From Actinomycetes bacterium (lineage in GTDB: Bacteria > Actinomycetota > Acidimicrobiia > Acidimicrobiales > RAAP-2), in the NCBI GenBank assembly GCA_021823525.1, contig JAKANY010000008.1:19376-83375 (forward strand): 64,000 nt of DNA, written 5' to 3'. Under the pieces are notes generated by a model. That model saw nothing but the letters and a program-made list of their open reading frames with translations, ran no database searches and was not told the origin of the DNA. Of the stretch, positions 1 to 10,773 are shown one piece after another. Within the stretch, counting starts at the first letter, position 1, and each line of letters opens with the position of its first letter. The position numbers were made by a program, and so were the translations under genes.

Positions 1-259
1 GCGCCGCGCCGACCGCCGCGTCGACGTCGGTGGCGGAGGCCCGCGCGACCCGGGCCAGGGGCGCCGCGGTGGCCGGGTTCTCCGTGGCCAGGCCCTCGTG
101 GGCCTCGGGGTCGGTGAAGCGGCCGTCGATGTAGAGGCCGTAGGCGTCGGCCAGGCGCACGGTCGCGGTGGACTCGGGCGCGGGCGCGTAGTCGAGCGCG
201 CCCAGGCGCGAGACGCCCGCGGTGGGCGCGAGTCCCCCGGCGGTCGGCTCACTCGACAC
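1..259 (-). CDS. Aldehyde dehydrogenase, N-terminal part (3' end outside window)
   Basis: Reverse-strand reading frame from GTG at 259 gives VSSEPTAGGLAPTAG...ADAYGLYIDGRFTDPEAHEGLATENPATAAPLARVARASATDVDAAVGA, a typical ALDH N-terminus; overlaps the deoC stop by 11 nt. Confidence 0.8.
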   Translation of the reverse strand, partial: MSSEPTAGGLAPTAGVSRLGALDYAPAPESTATVRLADAYGLYIDGRFTDPEAHEGLATENPATAAPLARVARASATDVDAAVGAA

Positions 260-1229
260 TGAAGTTCTCCGGTCGGCTGTAGGCGCCGGTGCGCTGGGTG
301 CGGCGCTGGACGAGCAGGTCGTTGAGCAGCGAGGACGCCCCGAAGCGCATCGTGTGCGGGTCGAGCCACGTGGAGCCGGCCGTCTCGCTGGCCAGCACCA
401 GGTAGCGCAGGGCGTCCTTGGCGTGGCGGATCCCGCCGGCCAGTTTGACCCCCACGACCTGGCCGGTGGACTCGGCGAAGTCCCGCACCGCCTCGAACAT
501 GACCAGGGCGACCGGCGGGGTGGCCGACACGGCCACCTTGCCCGTCGAGGTCTTGATGAAGTCGGCGCCCGCCAGCATCGCCAGCCAGCTGGCCCGTCGG
601 ACGTTGTCCAAGGTCACCAGTTCGCCGGTCTCCAAGATGACCTTGAGGTGCGCGGGGCCGCAGGCCTCCTTCACGGCCACGATCTCCTCGAAGACCTGGC
701 CCAGGCGACCCGCGAGGAAGGCGCCGCGGTCGATGACCATGTCGATCTCGTCGGCGCCCGCGGCGCACGCGTCGGCCACGTCGGCCAGCTTCACCCGGCG
801 CGACGCCCGGCCCGAGGGGAAGGCCGTCGCCACGGCGGCCACGTGCACGGGACTCCCCGCCAGGCGCTCGCGCGCCACGGCCACCAGGTCCGGGTAGACG
901 CACACCGCGGCCACGGGCGGGGTGCTCGGGTCGGCCGGGTCGGGCTGGCGCGCCTTGGCGCACAGCGCCGCCACGTGGCCCGGCGTGTCGGCCCCCTCGA
1001 GGGTCGTGAGGTCGACCATGGCGATCGCCAGGTCCAGGGCCTGGCGCTTGGTCTCGCGCTTGAGCGAGCGGGTCGCGAGCTTGGCCGCGCGGGCGCTCGC
1101 CCCCACGGCGTCGACCCCCGACAGCCCCGCCAGCAGGGTGCGCAGCTGGGCCTCCGAGGCGACCGCGGGCACCCGCGCCGCGGCGGGGATCTCCACCACC
1201 GCCGACTCCCGCCCCGCCGTCGTGATCAC
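249..1229 (-). CDS. deoC: Deoxyribose-phosphate aldolase
   Basis: 326 aa; DeoC-type (beta/alpha)8 motifs (GADEIDMVIDRGAFLAG, LKVILETGEL, GADFIKTSTGK, VGVKLAGGIR). GTG start preceded by TAGCGT-N6. Confidence 0.9.
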   Translation of the reverse strand: MITTAGRESAVVEIPAAARVPAVASEAQLRTLLAGLSGVDAVGASARAAKLATRSLKRETKRQALDLAIAMVDLTTLEGADTPGHVAALCAKARQPDPADPSTPPVAAVCVYPDLVAVARERLAGSPVHVAAVATAFPSGRASRRVKLADVADACAAGADEIDMVIDRGAFLAGRLGQVFEEIVAVKEACGPAHLKVILETGELVTLDNVRRASWLAMLAGADFIKTSTGKVAVSATPPVALVMFEAVRDFAESTGQVVGVKLAGGIRHAKDALRYLVLASETAGSTWLDPHTMRFGASSLLNDLLVQRRTQRTGAYSRPENFSVE

Positions 1230-1255
1230 CTCGTCACGCTAGCAAGGGCCCGCTC

Positions 1256-1831
1256 TCAGCGCCCGGGGGCGCCTCCGTAGGTCGGCAGCTGCCCGGCCGC
1301 GCGGCGCTGGGCCAGCGTCGGGGCGGCGGCGTCCTTGGCGCTGAGCACCGGCTCGCCGTCCAGGTCCCAGGGCACGCCGATCTCGGGGTCGAACGGGTCG
1401 ATCTCGAGCTCGACGGCGGCGTTGTAGGGCGAGGACAGCAGGTACACCAGGGTGGCCGACGCGCTGCGCACGACGAAGCCGTGGGCCACGCCCGCGGGCA
1501 GGTAGACCGAGCGCCCGGCCTCGGCGGCCAGCGGCACCACGGCGAGGGCCCCGAAGGTCGGCGAGCCCAGGCGGATGTCGACGATCACGTCGTCGACGGC
1601 CCCCTGGGCGCAGGTGACGAGCTTGGCCTGGCCCTCGTCGGCCAGCGAGTAGTGCAGCCCGCGCACGACGTTGTGGGCCGACACCGACAGGTTCGCCTGG
1701 GCGACGCGGAACCCGGCGTCCGCGCCCAGGGCGCTGGCGCGGAACCACTCGCGAAACAGCCCGCGGTCGTCGCCGAACACCGGCGACTCGAGCACCGCGA
1801 GGTCGGCGACGGCCCCCGGGAGCGCGTTCAC
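1256..1831 (-). CDS. rfbC: dTDP-4-dehydrorhamnose 3,5-epimerase
   Basis: RmlC motifs (VFGDDRGLFREWF, QANLSVSAHNVVRGLHY, VYLPAGVAHGFVV). GTG at 1831 overlaps the rfbB stop (GTGA); the ORF-track start at 1861 is probably too long. Confidence 0.9.
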   Translation of the reverse strand: MNALPGAVADLAVLESPVFGDDRGLFREWFRASALGADAGFRVAQANLSVSAHNVVRGLHYSLADEGQAKLVTCAQGAVDDVIVDIRLGSPTFGALAVVPLAAEAGRSVYLPAGVAHGFVVRSASATLVYLLSSPYNAAVELEIDPFDPEIGVPWDLDGEPVLSAKDAAAPTLAQRRAAGQLPTYGGAPGR

Positions 1832-2805
1832 GCGCGGGCCGCGGTGAGCGGTCGCCACCACGCCTCATTCTCGTGGTACCAGGCGACCGTGGCGGCCAGG
1901 CCCTCGGCGAAGGGGACCTGGGGCGCGTAGCCCAGCTCGTCGTGGATCTTGGTCCAATCCACCGAGTAGCGCCGGTCGTGGCCGAGGCGGTCGGCGACGG
2001 GCTCGATGGCCGACGCGTCGGCCCCGCACAGGTCGAGCAGCCGGGCGGTGAGGTCGCGGTTGGTCAGCTCGGTGCCGCCGCCGATGTTGTAGACCTCGCC
2101 GGCGCGGCCGCGCGCGAGCACCGCCAGGATGCCCCGGCAGTGGTCGTCGACGTGGAGCCAGTCGCGCACGTTGCCCCCGTCGCCGTAGAGCGGGACGCGC
2201 CGCCCGTCGACCAGGTTGGTCACGAACAGCGGGATGACCTTCTCGGGGAACTGGCGCGGACCGTAGTTGTTCGAGCAGCGCGTCACGCGCACGTCGAGCC
2301 CGTAGGTGCGGTGGTAGGCCAGCGCCGCCAGGTCCGAGGCGGCCTTGGACGCCGAGTAGGGCGACGAGGGCTCGAGCAGGTGGTCCTCGCGCCACGATCC
2401 GGTCGCGATGGTCCCGTAGACCTCGTCGGTCGAGACGTGGACGAAGGTGGCCACGCCCGCGCGCCGGGCCCCCTCGAGCAGCTCCTGGGTGCCCAGCACG
2501 TTGGTCGCGAAGAAGGGCGCGGCCGAGGCGATGGAGCGGTCGACGTGGCTCTCGGCGGCCAGGTGGACCACGGCGTGGGCCCCGGCCAGGGCCTCGTCGA
2601 CGCGCGCGGCGTCGGTGATCGAGCCGTGCACGAAGCGCACGCGCGGGTCGGCCAGCACCGCGACGAGGTTCTCCAGGCGGCCCGAGTAGGTCAGCGCGTC
2701 GAGGATGACCACCTCGTCGTAGCCGAGGGACTCAGCCTGCTCGAGGAGCATCTCGGCCAGGCGCGAGCCGATGAAGCCGGCCGCCCCCGTGATCACAACG
2801 CGCAT
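1828..2805 (-). CDS. rfbB: dTDP-glucose 4,6-dehydratase
   Basis: [18 protein letters not shown] Rossmann motif, [36 protein letters not shown]. Start ATG at 2805 preferred over 2817. Confidence 0.93.
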   Translation of the reverse strand: MRVVITGAAGFIGSRLAEMLLEQAESLGYDEVVILDALTYSGRLENLVAVLADPRVRFVHGSITDAARVDEALAGAHAVVHLAAESHVDRSIASAAPFFATNVLGTQELLEGARRAGVATFVHVSTDEVYGTIATGSWREDHLLEPSSPYSASKAASDLAALAYHRTYGLDVRVTRCSNNYGPRQFPEKVIPLFVTNLVDGRRVPLYGDGGNVRDWLHVDDHCRGILAVLARGRAGEVYNIGGGTELTNRDLTARLLDLCGADASAIEPVADRLGHDRRYSVDWTKIHDELGYAPQVPFAEGLAATVAWYHENEAWWRPLTAARA

Positions 2806-2852
2806 GGAGTACCTCATCTGGGCTCGCGACGACGGCTTCTTATACTACTGGG

Positions 2853-3635
2853 GTGAAGGGAATCATCCTGGCTGGCGGGAGTGGCACGCGCCTGTACCCG
2901 ATCACGCGCGCCGTCTCCAAGCAGCTCCTGCCCATCTACGACAAGCCGATGATCTACTACCCGCTGAGCACGCTGATGCTCGCCGGGCTGCGCGAGATCC
3001 TGCTGATCACCACGCCCCACGACCAGGACGCCTTCCGCCGGCTGCTCGGCGACGGCTCCCAGCTGGGCCTCGACCTGCGCTACGTGGTCCAGCCCGAGCC
3101 CCGGGGCCTGGCCGAGGCGCTCATCCTGGGCGAGGAGTTCCTGGCCGGCGACAAGTGCGCGCTCATCCTGGGCGACAACCTCTTCTACGGGCCCGGCCTG
3201 GGTACCCACCTCGCGGCCAACCGCGACGTCGTGGGCGCGCGAATCTTCGCCTACCAGGTCGCCGACCCCTCGCGCTACGGCGTGGTCGAGTTCGACGACG
3301 AGGGCCGGGTGCTCTCCATCGAGGAGAAGCCCGCCGAACCCAAGAGCACCTACGTGGTGCCGGGCATCTACTTCTACGACGAGCGCGCCCCGCGACTGGC
3401 GCGTGCGCTGGCCCCCAGCGCACGCGGCGAGCTCGAGATCACGGCCCTCAACTCGCGTTACCTCGAGATGGGCGAACTGCGCGTCGAGGTGCTGTCGCGG
3501 GCGACGACCTGGCTCGACACCGGGACCCACGAGTCGCTCTACGAGGCGGGCATGCTGATCCGCACGCTCCAGCAGCGCACCGGGCTGCGCATCGGCGACG
3601 TCGACCAGATCGCGCGCGACCAGGGCTGGCGCTGA
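2853..3635 (+). CDS. rfbA: Glucose-1-phosphate thymidylyltransferase
   Basis: [42 protein letters not shown] signature; GTG start 6 nt after TATACT. Confidence 0.95.
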   Translation: MKGIILAGGSGTRLYPITRAVSKQLLPIYDKPMIYYPLSTLMLAGLREILLITTPHDQDAFRRLLGDGSQLGLDLRYVVQPEPRGLAEALILGEEFLAGDKCALILGDNLFYGPGLGTHLAANRDVVGARIFAYQVADPSRYGVVEFDDEGRVLSIEEKPAEPKSTYVVPGIYFYDERAPRLARALAPSARGELEITALNSRYLEMGELRVEVLSRATTWLDTGTHESLYEAGMLIRTLQQRTGLRIGDVDQIARDQGWR

Positions 3636-3675
3636 GGGGCTCGTCGCCTAGAGTTGGGCCAACCAAGGAGGCCTC

Positions 3676-4257
3676 ATGTCCACCGTCGCCGTGCCCGCCC
3701 GCCGCGTCCTGGCCGACGTCTTGTCGCCGTCGCGGCTCACCGACCTCGGCCTGGTGGTCGGGGGCGCCACGCTGACCGGGCTGCTGGCCCAGGTCAGCAT
3801 TCCGCTGGGCTTCACGCCGGTCCCCGTCACCGGCCAGACGCTGGCCGTGATGCTCGTGGGCACGGCCCTCGGGTGGCGGCGCGCGACCGCCGCGATGTCG
3901 CTGTACGTGGTGGCCGGCGTGCTCGGCGTCCCCTGGTTCGCGGGTCACGCCAGCGGCTTCCCGGCCGCGACCTTCGGCTACCTGCTCGGCTTCGTCGTCG
4001 CGGGCGCCGTGCTCGGGCGCCTGGCAGCGGCCGGCGCGGACCGCACCGTCGTGCGCGCGGCGGCCTCCATGGTGGCCGGCGAGGTGGTGATCTTCGCCTT
4101 CGGCGTGACGTGGCTGGCCCTGGACCTGCACGTGTCGCTGGCTGAGGCCCTGACGCTCGGCTTCACGCCCTTCGTCGCGGGCGAGCTCATCAAGTCCGGC
4201 CTGTGCGGGATGGCCCTGCCCGCGACCTGGCGCGCGATCGATCGCGCGCCGCGCTGA
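3676..4257 (+). CDS. bioY: BioY family biotin transporter (substrate-binding S component)
   Basis: BioY-like hydrophobic protein (IPLGFTPVPVTGQTLAVMLVG, AGVLGVPWFAG, TFGYLLGFVVAGAVLGRLA); SD AAGGAGG. Confidence 0.88.
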   Translation: MSTVAVPARRVLADVLSPSRLTDLGLVVGGATLTGLLAQVSIPLGFTPVPVTGQTLAVMLVGTALGWRRATAAMSLYVVAGVLGVPWFAGHASGFPAATFGYLLGFVVAGAVLGRLAAAGADRTVVRAAASMVAGEVVIFAFGVTWLALDLHVSLAEALTLGFTPFVAGELIKSGLCGMALPATWRAIDRAPR

Positions 4258-4926
4258 TCACACCCCCGGGGGGAACCCCAGCGTGGTGGTGACGTCGCGG
4301 AAGACCACGCGCTTGTGGGCGGCCACGACGGCCCGGTCCTTGCCGGCCTGCGCCGCCGCGACCGCGACCGCGCGCGCCACCAGCTCCTCGCCGGGCGCGA
4401 CCTCCTCGACGATGCCCGCGCGCTGCGCGTCGGGTCCCGCGTAGCGGCGCCCGGTCAGCATGACCTCGAGGGCCGTCGCGCGCGGCAGGCGGTTCAGGAG
4501 GATCGACGCCAGCTTCTCGTCCAGGGGCAGGCCGATGTCGACCTCGTTCATGCACCAGAACCCCCGGTCGGCGCGCATCACCCGGTAGTCGAGCGCGCAG
4601 CTGAGCAGCGCGCCGCCCGCGAAGGTGTGCCCGTTGAGCGCGCCCACCGTGTAGGCGGGGAACAGCAGCAGGCGCGCCACCACGCGGTGCAGCTCGGGCA
4701 GGATGGCGACCAGGCTCGGCCAGTCGCTGCCGTAGCGCTCGAGGTCCAGGCCGTTGGAGAAGAACTTCCCCTCGCCGGTGAGCACCAGCGCCAGGGGCCC
4801 CGAGCGCGCGGCGAGCTCGTCGAGCAGGGCGTGCAGCGCGGCCAGCGAGTCCTCGTTGATGCGGTTCTCCCCGTCGTGCCAGCGCACCAGCGCGACGGGT
4901 CCCTCGTCGTCGAGCGTGAAGATCAC
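4258..4926 (-). CDS. Enoyl-CoA hydratase/isomerase family protein
   Basis: Crotonase-like (LVLTGEGKFFSNGLDLE, GALNGHTFAGGALLSCALDYRVM); GTG start after TAGTGT-N6. Confidence 0.88.
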   Translation of the reverse strand: MIFTLDDEGPVALVRWHDGENRINEDSLAALHALLDELAARSGPLALVLTGEGKFFSNGLDLERYGSDWPSLVAILPELHRVVARLLLFPAYTVGALNGHTFAGGALLSCALDYRVMRADRGFWCMNEVDIGLPLDEKLASILLNRLPRATALEVMLTGRRYAGPDAQRAGIVEEVAPGEELVARAVAVAAAQAGKDRAVVAAHKRVVFRDVTTTLGFPPGV

Positions 4927-4987
4927 GGACGCACACTACGTGGTCGGGCGCGGGAGCCCGCGAGGGGCGCTGGGCTACATTGAGCCC

Positions 4988-6478
4988 ATGACCGACCGCC
5001 CCGTCTCCGAGCCCGACGTCTCCGCGGAGCACCCGCTGTCGGCGAGCTGGGTCTGGGCCGGGGCGCACCGCCCTCCGGTGCCGCGCGCCCTCGTCGAGGC
5101 CATGCGCGAGGGGTGGTCCCCTGAGGGACCGACCGCGGGCGTGCACCCGGCCGCGGGCGCCTGCGCCCGGCGTCGCCAGCGCCTGGGCGAGCTGCTGGCG
5201 GGCACCACGCTGGTCGTGCCGACCGGCCCGCTCAAGGTGCGCGCCAACGACACCGACTACCGCTTCCGCCCCGGGACCGACTTCTCCTACCTGACGGGCT
5301 GCGACGAGCCCGACGCCGTGCTGGTGCTGGCCCCGGGGGCCGGTAGGGCGCACGCCACGCTCTTCGTGCCCGAGCGGCGCGACCAGCGCTCCCACGAGTT
5401 CTTCACCGACAGCCGCTACGGCGAGCTGTGGGTGGGTCCGCGCCGCGGGACCCGGGAGGCCGCCGCCCACTACGCCATCGCCACGGCGCCGCTCGAGGAG
5501 TTGGCCAAGCACCTCGCCGGCCTCGAGGGCACCGCGATCGCCCTGGTGCGGGGCCTGGATCCGAGCGTCGACGCCCTGGTCGCGCCGAGCGAGGTCGACG
5601 CCCGGCTGGTCGCGACGCTCAGCGAGATGCGCCTGGTCAAGGACGCCTTCGAGCGCGAGCAGCTCGAGGCGGCCATCGCGGCCACCGTGTCGGGCTTCGC
5701 CGACGTCGTTCGCGCCCTGCCCGAGGCGCTGCGCCACGGCGAGCGCGTCGTCGAGGGCGTCTTCAACCTGCGAGCCCGGGTCGCGGGCCACGACGTGGGC
5801 TACGACACCATCGCGGCCGCCGGCGCCCACGCCTCGATCCTGCACTGGACCCGCAACGACGGCGCCGTGCGCCCGGGCGACCTGCTGCTGCTGGACGCGG
5901 GCGTCGAGGGCGACCACCTCTACACCGCCGACGTCACGCGCACGCTGCCCGTCAGCGGCACCTTCAGCCCCGCCCAGCGCCGCATCTACGAGATCGTCCT
6001 GGCCGCCCAGGAGGCCGGCATCGCCGCCATCCGCCCCGGCGTGCCCTTCGCCGCCGCGCACGACGCGGCGACGGCGGTGCTCGTCGACGGGCTGGTGGAC
6101 CTGGGGCTGCTGTCGAACGCGGACGAGGCCCTGCGCCGCGACGCGCAGCTCTACCGGCGCTACACCCTCCACGGCACGAGCCACATGCTCGGGCTCGACG
6201 TCCACGACTGCGCCAACGCGCGCCAGGACCTCTACCGCGGCGACCTGGCCGAGGGCTACGTGCTGACCGTCGAGCCCGGCCTCTACTTCCAGGCCAACGA
6301 TCTCACCGTGCCCGAGGAGTACCGGGGCATCGGCGTGCGCATCGAGGACGACATCTGGGTCGGCCCCGATGGTGCGGTGAACCTGTCGGCAGCCCTCCCG
6401 CGCGCCGCGCACGACGTCGAGGCGTGGATGCGGGCCCAGTGGGACCAGGGCCCCACGCCGCTGCGACTCGGCGAGTGA
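4988..6478 (+). CDS. pepP: Xaa-Pro aminopeptidase (M24B family)
   Basis: AMP N-terminal domain plus M24 motifs (LLLLDAGVEGDHLYTADVTRTLPVSG, HGTSHMLGLDVHD, LTVEPGLYF, GIGVRIEDDI); ATG after TACATT-N6. Confidence 0.9.
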   Translation: MTDRPVSEPDVSAEHPLSASWVWAGAHRPPVPRALVEAMREGWSPEGPTAGVHPAAGACARRRQRLGELLAGTTLVVPTGPLKVRANDTDYRFRPGTDFSYLTGCDEPDAVLVLAPGAGRAHATLFVPERRDQRSHEFFTDSRYGELWVGPRRGTREAAAHYAIATAPLEELAKHLAGLEGTAIALVRGLDPSVDALVAPSEVDARLVATLSEMRLVKDAFEREQLEAAIAATVSGFADVVRALPEALRHGERVVEGVFNLRARVAGHDVGYDTIAAAGAHASILHWTRNDGAVRPGDLLLLDAGVEGDHLYTADVTRTLPVSGTFSPAQRRIYEIVLAAQEAGIAAIRPGVPFAAAHDAATAVLVDGLVDLGLLSNADEALRRDAQLYRRYTLHGTSHMLGLDVHDCANARQDLYRGDLAEGYVLTVEPGLYFQANDLTVPEEYRGIGVRIEDDIWVGPDGAVNLSAALPRAAHDVEAWMRAQWDQGPTPLRLGE

Positions 6479-6531
6479 GCCGCGCCACGGCGCGCCGGCG
6501 CTGACCGGCGACCGCCCGGGCCTCTCGGCGC

Positions 6532-7689
6532 TCAGGCCCCCAGAGCCTCGTCGGTCGGCAGGCCGAGGAAGACCAGCACCGCGTCCAGGTACGGGACCGA
6601 GATCGTCGCGTCGGCGTGCTCGCGCACGACGGCCTTGGCGTTGAAGGCGACGCCCAGGCCCGCCGCGACGATCATGTCGATGTCGTTGGCCCCGTCACCG
6701 ATGGCCACCGTGCGCTCGAGGGGGATGCCCAGCTCGTCGGCGAAGCGACGCAGGGCCGCGGCCTTGCCGGCGCGGTCGAGGATGTCACCCACGACGCGCC
6801 CGCTCAGGCGCCCGTCGACCACCTCGAGGTGGTTGGCCGCGTAGTGGGCGATCCCCAGGTCCGCGAGCAGCGGGCCGAGGACCTCGACGAAGCCGCCCGA
6901 CACGACGGCCGGCACGTGGCCGAGGCGCTGGAGCGTGCGCACCAGCGTTGCGGCCCCGGGCGTCAGGGAGACCGCGGCGCGGACCTCGTCGAGCACCGAC
7001 GCCGGGGCGCCCGCCAGCGTCGCCACACGCCGGCGCAGGGACTCGGCGAAGTCGAGGTGGCCCGCCATGGCCGCCGCGGTGATCGCGTGGACCTCGTCGG
7101 CGCGCCCGCAGATCTCGGCGAGCCGGTCGATCACCTCGTCGGCCAGCAGCGTGGAGTCCGCGTCCATGACCACCAGCCGCGTCGACCACCGGTCGGCGGC
7201 CTCGCGCTGGAGTGCCACATCGAGCCCCTCGGCCGCCGCCAGGGCCCCCACCGCGCGGGCCAGCGCGCCCGCGTCGCGGGTGCTCGCGACGATCTCGTAG
7301 CCCGCGACCGGCCGGTGGGCGACCGGCGCGACGCGCTCGAGGCGCGCCCCCGCGCCCACGACGGCGCGCGCCACCTCCGTCACCAGGGCCGGAGCCAGCT
7401 CGGGGGCCACGACGGCCACCCGGTAGCGCTCGGTGCGCGCCGCGCGCAGGGGCACCTCGTGGACGAGCACGCTCACCGCGGGCCCCAGCGCCTCGCGCAG
7501 TTGGGCCCGCAACGCCTCGGGCGAGGGAGGCGCCCCGGTCACCTCGACGACCGCGACCACCGCGTCGGCGAGGGTCACCTGCGACAGGTCGCGCGCGACC
7601 ACGTCGGGCGCGTCCAGGCCAGCCAGCGCCGCGAGGACCTCGAGGGACTGACTGGCGGGTCCCAGCGCGCTCACGCGGTAGGTCGGCAT
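6532..7689 (-). CDS. serB: Phosphoserine phosphatase with N-terminal ACT-like region
   Basis: HAD motifs VVMDADSTLLADEVIDRLAE, VVSGGFVEVLGPLL, AIGDGANDIDMI; ATG after TATCCT-N6. Confidence 0.9.
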   Translation of the reverse strand: MPTYRVSALGPASQSLEVLAALAGLDAPDVVARDLSQVTLADAVVAVVEVTGAPPSPEALRAQLREALGPAVSVLVHEVPLRAARTERYRVAVVAPELAPALVTEVARAVVGAGARLERVAPVAHRPVAGYEIVASTRDAGALARAVGALAAAEGLDVALQREAADRWSTRLVVMDADSTLLADEVIDRLAEICGRADEVHAITAAAMAGHLDFAESLRRRVATLAGAPASVLDEVRAAVSLTPGAATLVRTLQRLGHVPAVVSGGFVEVLGPLLADLGIAHYAANHLEVVDGRLSGRVVGDILDRAGKAAALRRFADELGIPLERTVAIGDGANDIDMIVAAGLGVAFNAKAVVREHADATISVPYLDAVLVFLGLPTDEALGA

Positions 7690-7708
7690 CCCCCGAGGAT
7701 AGAGCCGG

Positions 7709-8959
7709 CTACGCGGCCCCCCGCAGGCGCGCCACCTCGGCCACGTGCGGATCGTGGCGCGCGTCGAAGGACCACAGCCGCTTCACCGAGGCCGCCACCG
7801 CCCCGACCGACGCCGTGGCCACCAGCCCGCCCACGCCCAGCGACGCCCGCAGCGTCCACCACGCCGCCATCCACCCCGAGCGCAGCTGCCCCGTCGTGGG
7901 CCCGAGCGCGTAGGAGATGAGCTCGACCCCGGCCAGGCGGCCGCGCACGTCCGGGGGGATCGACTCGTTCCACATCGTCGTGCGGAAGATCCCGCTGAGC
8001 CCGTCTGCGCCACCCGCGATGACCAGTCCCACCATGTCCAGGGCGAGCGAGTTGGCGAAGCCGAACAGCGCGATGCCCAGACCCCACACGGCGGCCGCGG
8101 CGACGATGGCCCTGCCGTAGCGCCGCACGTGACGCGCCCACCCCGCGCTCAGGGTGGCCAGCATCGACCCCAGGGGAAGCCCCATGTAGAGCAGGGCCAG
8201 CGCGTCGCGCTGACGGAACGTCGCGGCCACGAAGGGCAGCATGATCACCGGGTAGGCCCAGGCCATTGCGAGCAGGTCGACGAGATAGGTGCCCAGCAGG
8301 TCGGGGCGCGAGCGGGTGTAGCGCAGACCCTCGCGCAGCGACGTCACGACGTCCCCCTCGCCGCCGCCCCGCGGCGGGCGCTGCAGCGAGGCCAGCATCG
8401 GCACCGACACGCCGAAGGCGACCACCGTCACCACGTAGGCCGTGGCCGGACCCGCGAGGACCGCGAGCAGCCCGCCCACGGCCGGCGCGACCAGCGTGGC
8501 GGTGGTGTCGCGGATGGCCCCCAGCGTCGCGGCGGCGCGCTGCTCGTCGTGGCGCACGATCAGCCGGCGCATCGCCACCAGGCTCGGGGTCTGCAGCGAC
8601 CCCGCCGACACGACGAGCGCGTCGACGACGTAGAGCACCCAGGCGTGGGGGTGCCACAGCGTGTTGACCAGCAGCGCCACCGACAGCACGCCGAGCACCA
8701 CCTCGGTCGTCACCACCATGACGCGCCGATCGAGGTGGTCGGCCAGGACGCCTCCGTAGAGACCCAGCACCAGGATGGGGATCACCTCGACCAGGCCGAG
8801 GCTGCCCACCGCGAGCGTCGAGTGGGTCAGGAGCCGCAGCTGGTAGGCGGTGACCACGTAGGTCATCTGGTTGCCGATCCCCGAGTAGAAGCGCGCGAAG
8901 TAGAGGCGCCGGAACTGCGGCGACGATCGCAGCGGCCCGAGGTCGACGCCGAGCTTCAC
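7709..8959 (-). CDS. MFS transporter
   Basis: About 12 hydrophobic segments; LYGGVLADHLDRRVMVVTTE motif; 4-nt overlap with upstream gene. Confidence 0.82.
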   Translation of the reverse strand: MKLGVDLGPLRSSPQFRRLYFARFYSGIGNQMTYVVTAYQLRLLTHSTLAVGSLGLVEVIPILVLGLYGGVLADHLDRRVMVVTTEVVLGVLSVALLVNTLWHPHAWVLYVVDALVVSAGSLQTPSLVAMRRLIVRHDEQRAAATLGAIRDTTATLVAPAVGGLLAVLAGPATAYVVTVVAFGVSVPMLASLQRPPRGGGEGDVVTSLREGLRYTRSRPDLLGTYLVDLLAMAWAYPVIMLPFVAATFRQRDALALLYMGLPLGSMLATLSAGWARHVRRYGRAIVAAAAVWGLGIALFGFANSLALDMVGLVIAGGADGLSGIFRTTMWNESIPPDVRGRLAGVELISYALGPTTGQLRSGWMAAWWTLRASLGVGGLVATASVGAVAASVKRLWSFDARHDPHVAEVARLRGAA

Positions 8960-9594
8960 GGAGCGCCGTCGATCCAGCCCTCGCTCGCCCGGTAGTGGCG
9001 CAGCACCCGCGCGGGCACACCGCCCAGGACGACGTGGCTGGGAAAGCGCCCGCGCACGACGGCGCCCGCAGCGACCGTCGTATGCTCGCCCAGCTCAGTG
9101 CCCGGCAGGATCACGACGTGGGCCCCCAGCCAGCTGCCCGCGCCGATGCGCACGGCCGCCTCGCGCGGGGTCTGCCACCCGATCGGCTGGTCGGGATCGT
9201 CGTAGACGTGGTTCTGGTCGGTGATGTAGACGTAGGGGCCCGTCTGGATCTCGTCCCCGAGCTCGATGCGCCAGTGGCCCACGAGGTGCGAGCCCCGGCC
9301 GATCACGCAGCGCCGGCCGATCGTGATCACCGGGCTGGTCAGCATCTCCTGGTCGGGCCCGATGCCCACCGCCAGGGTAACCTCGGGCCCGATGAGCGCC
9401 CCGTCGCCGATGGCCACGTAGCGCTCGTTGTAGATGACGCCCTGGGGCGCGAGGAGCGCCGCGCCCGCCCCGAAGGTGTGGAAGCGGCGGGCGTAGCGGT
9501 CGTCGGGTCCGACGATCGACACCTCGTCGAGATACCGGCGCATCGCGCGCACCGCCTCGCCGGCGCGTCGCCGCCAGACGAGCCGAGCACGCAT
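8956..9594 (-). CDS. Acyltransferase, left-handed beta-helix (hexapeptide repeat) family
   Basis: Hexapeptide-repeat pattern (IGRRCVIGRGSHLVGHWRIELGDEIQTGPYVYITDQNHVYDDP, LGEHTTVAAGAVVRGRFPSHVVLGGVPARV); ATG after TAGCGT-N6. Confidence 0.85.
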   Translation of the reverse strand: MRARLVWRRRAGEAVRAMRRYLDEVSIVGPDDRYARRFHTFGAGAALLAPQGVIYNERYVAIGDGALIGPEVTLAVGIGPDQEMLTSPVITIGRRCVIGRGSHLVGHWRIELGDEIQTGPYVYITDQNHVYDDPDQPIGWQTPREAAVRIGAGSWLGAHVVILPGTELGEHTTVAAGAVVRGRFPSHVVLGGVPARVLRHYRASEGWIDGAP

Positions 9595-9632
9595 GGGGCC
9601 ACGCTACCGCCGAGCCCGCGGGCCGACGGGGG

Positions 9633-10682
<1,050 letters not shown>

Positions 10683-10757
10683 GTGGTCTCCTTTGCTCAG
10701 TGGGGGCACCCTAGGTGACCCCACTGACACGGATCGGGTGCCAGCCCCACCGTACTA

Positions 10758-10771
10758 CGAACAGGTGTTCG
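10758..10771. promoter_or_regulatory. LexA/SOS box upstream of recA
   Basis: CGAACAGGTGTTCG matches the actinobacterial/Bacillus-type SOS consensus GAAC-N4-GTTC; 76 nt upstream of the recA ATG. Confidence 0.85.
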
Positions 10772-10773
10772 CA

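Noticed and set aside
222-1280. 352-aa plus-strand ORF opposite deoC
   Set aside because: Shadow ORF; deoC is unambiguous on the minus strand.
4190-6412. 740-aa ORF on the minus strand opposite the Xaa-Pro aminopeptidase and enoyl-CoA hydratase
   Set aside because: Arg/Gly/His-rich translation typical of antisense frames in high-GC DNA; no recognisable motifs and a well-supported gene on the other strand.
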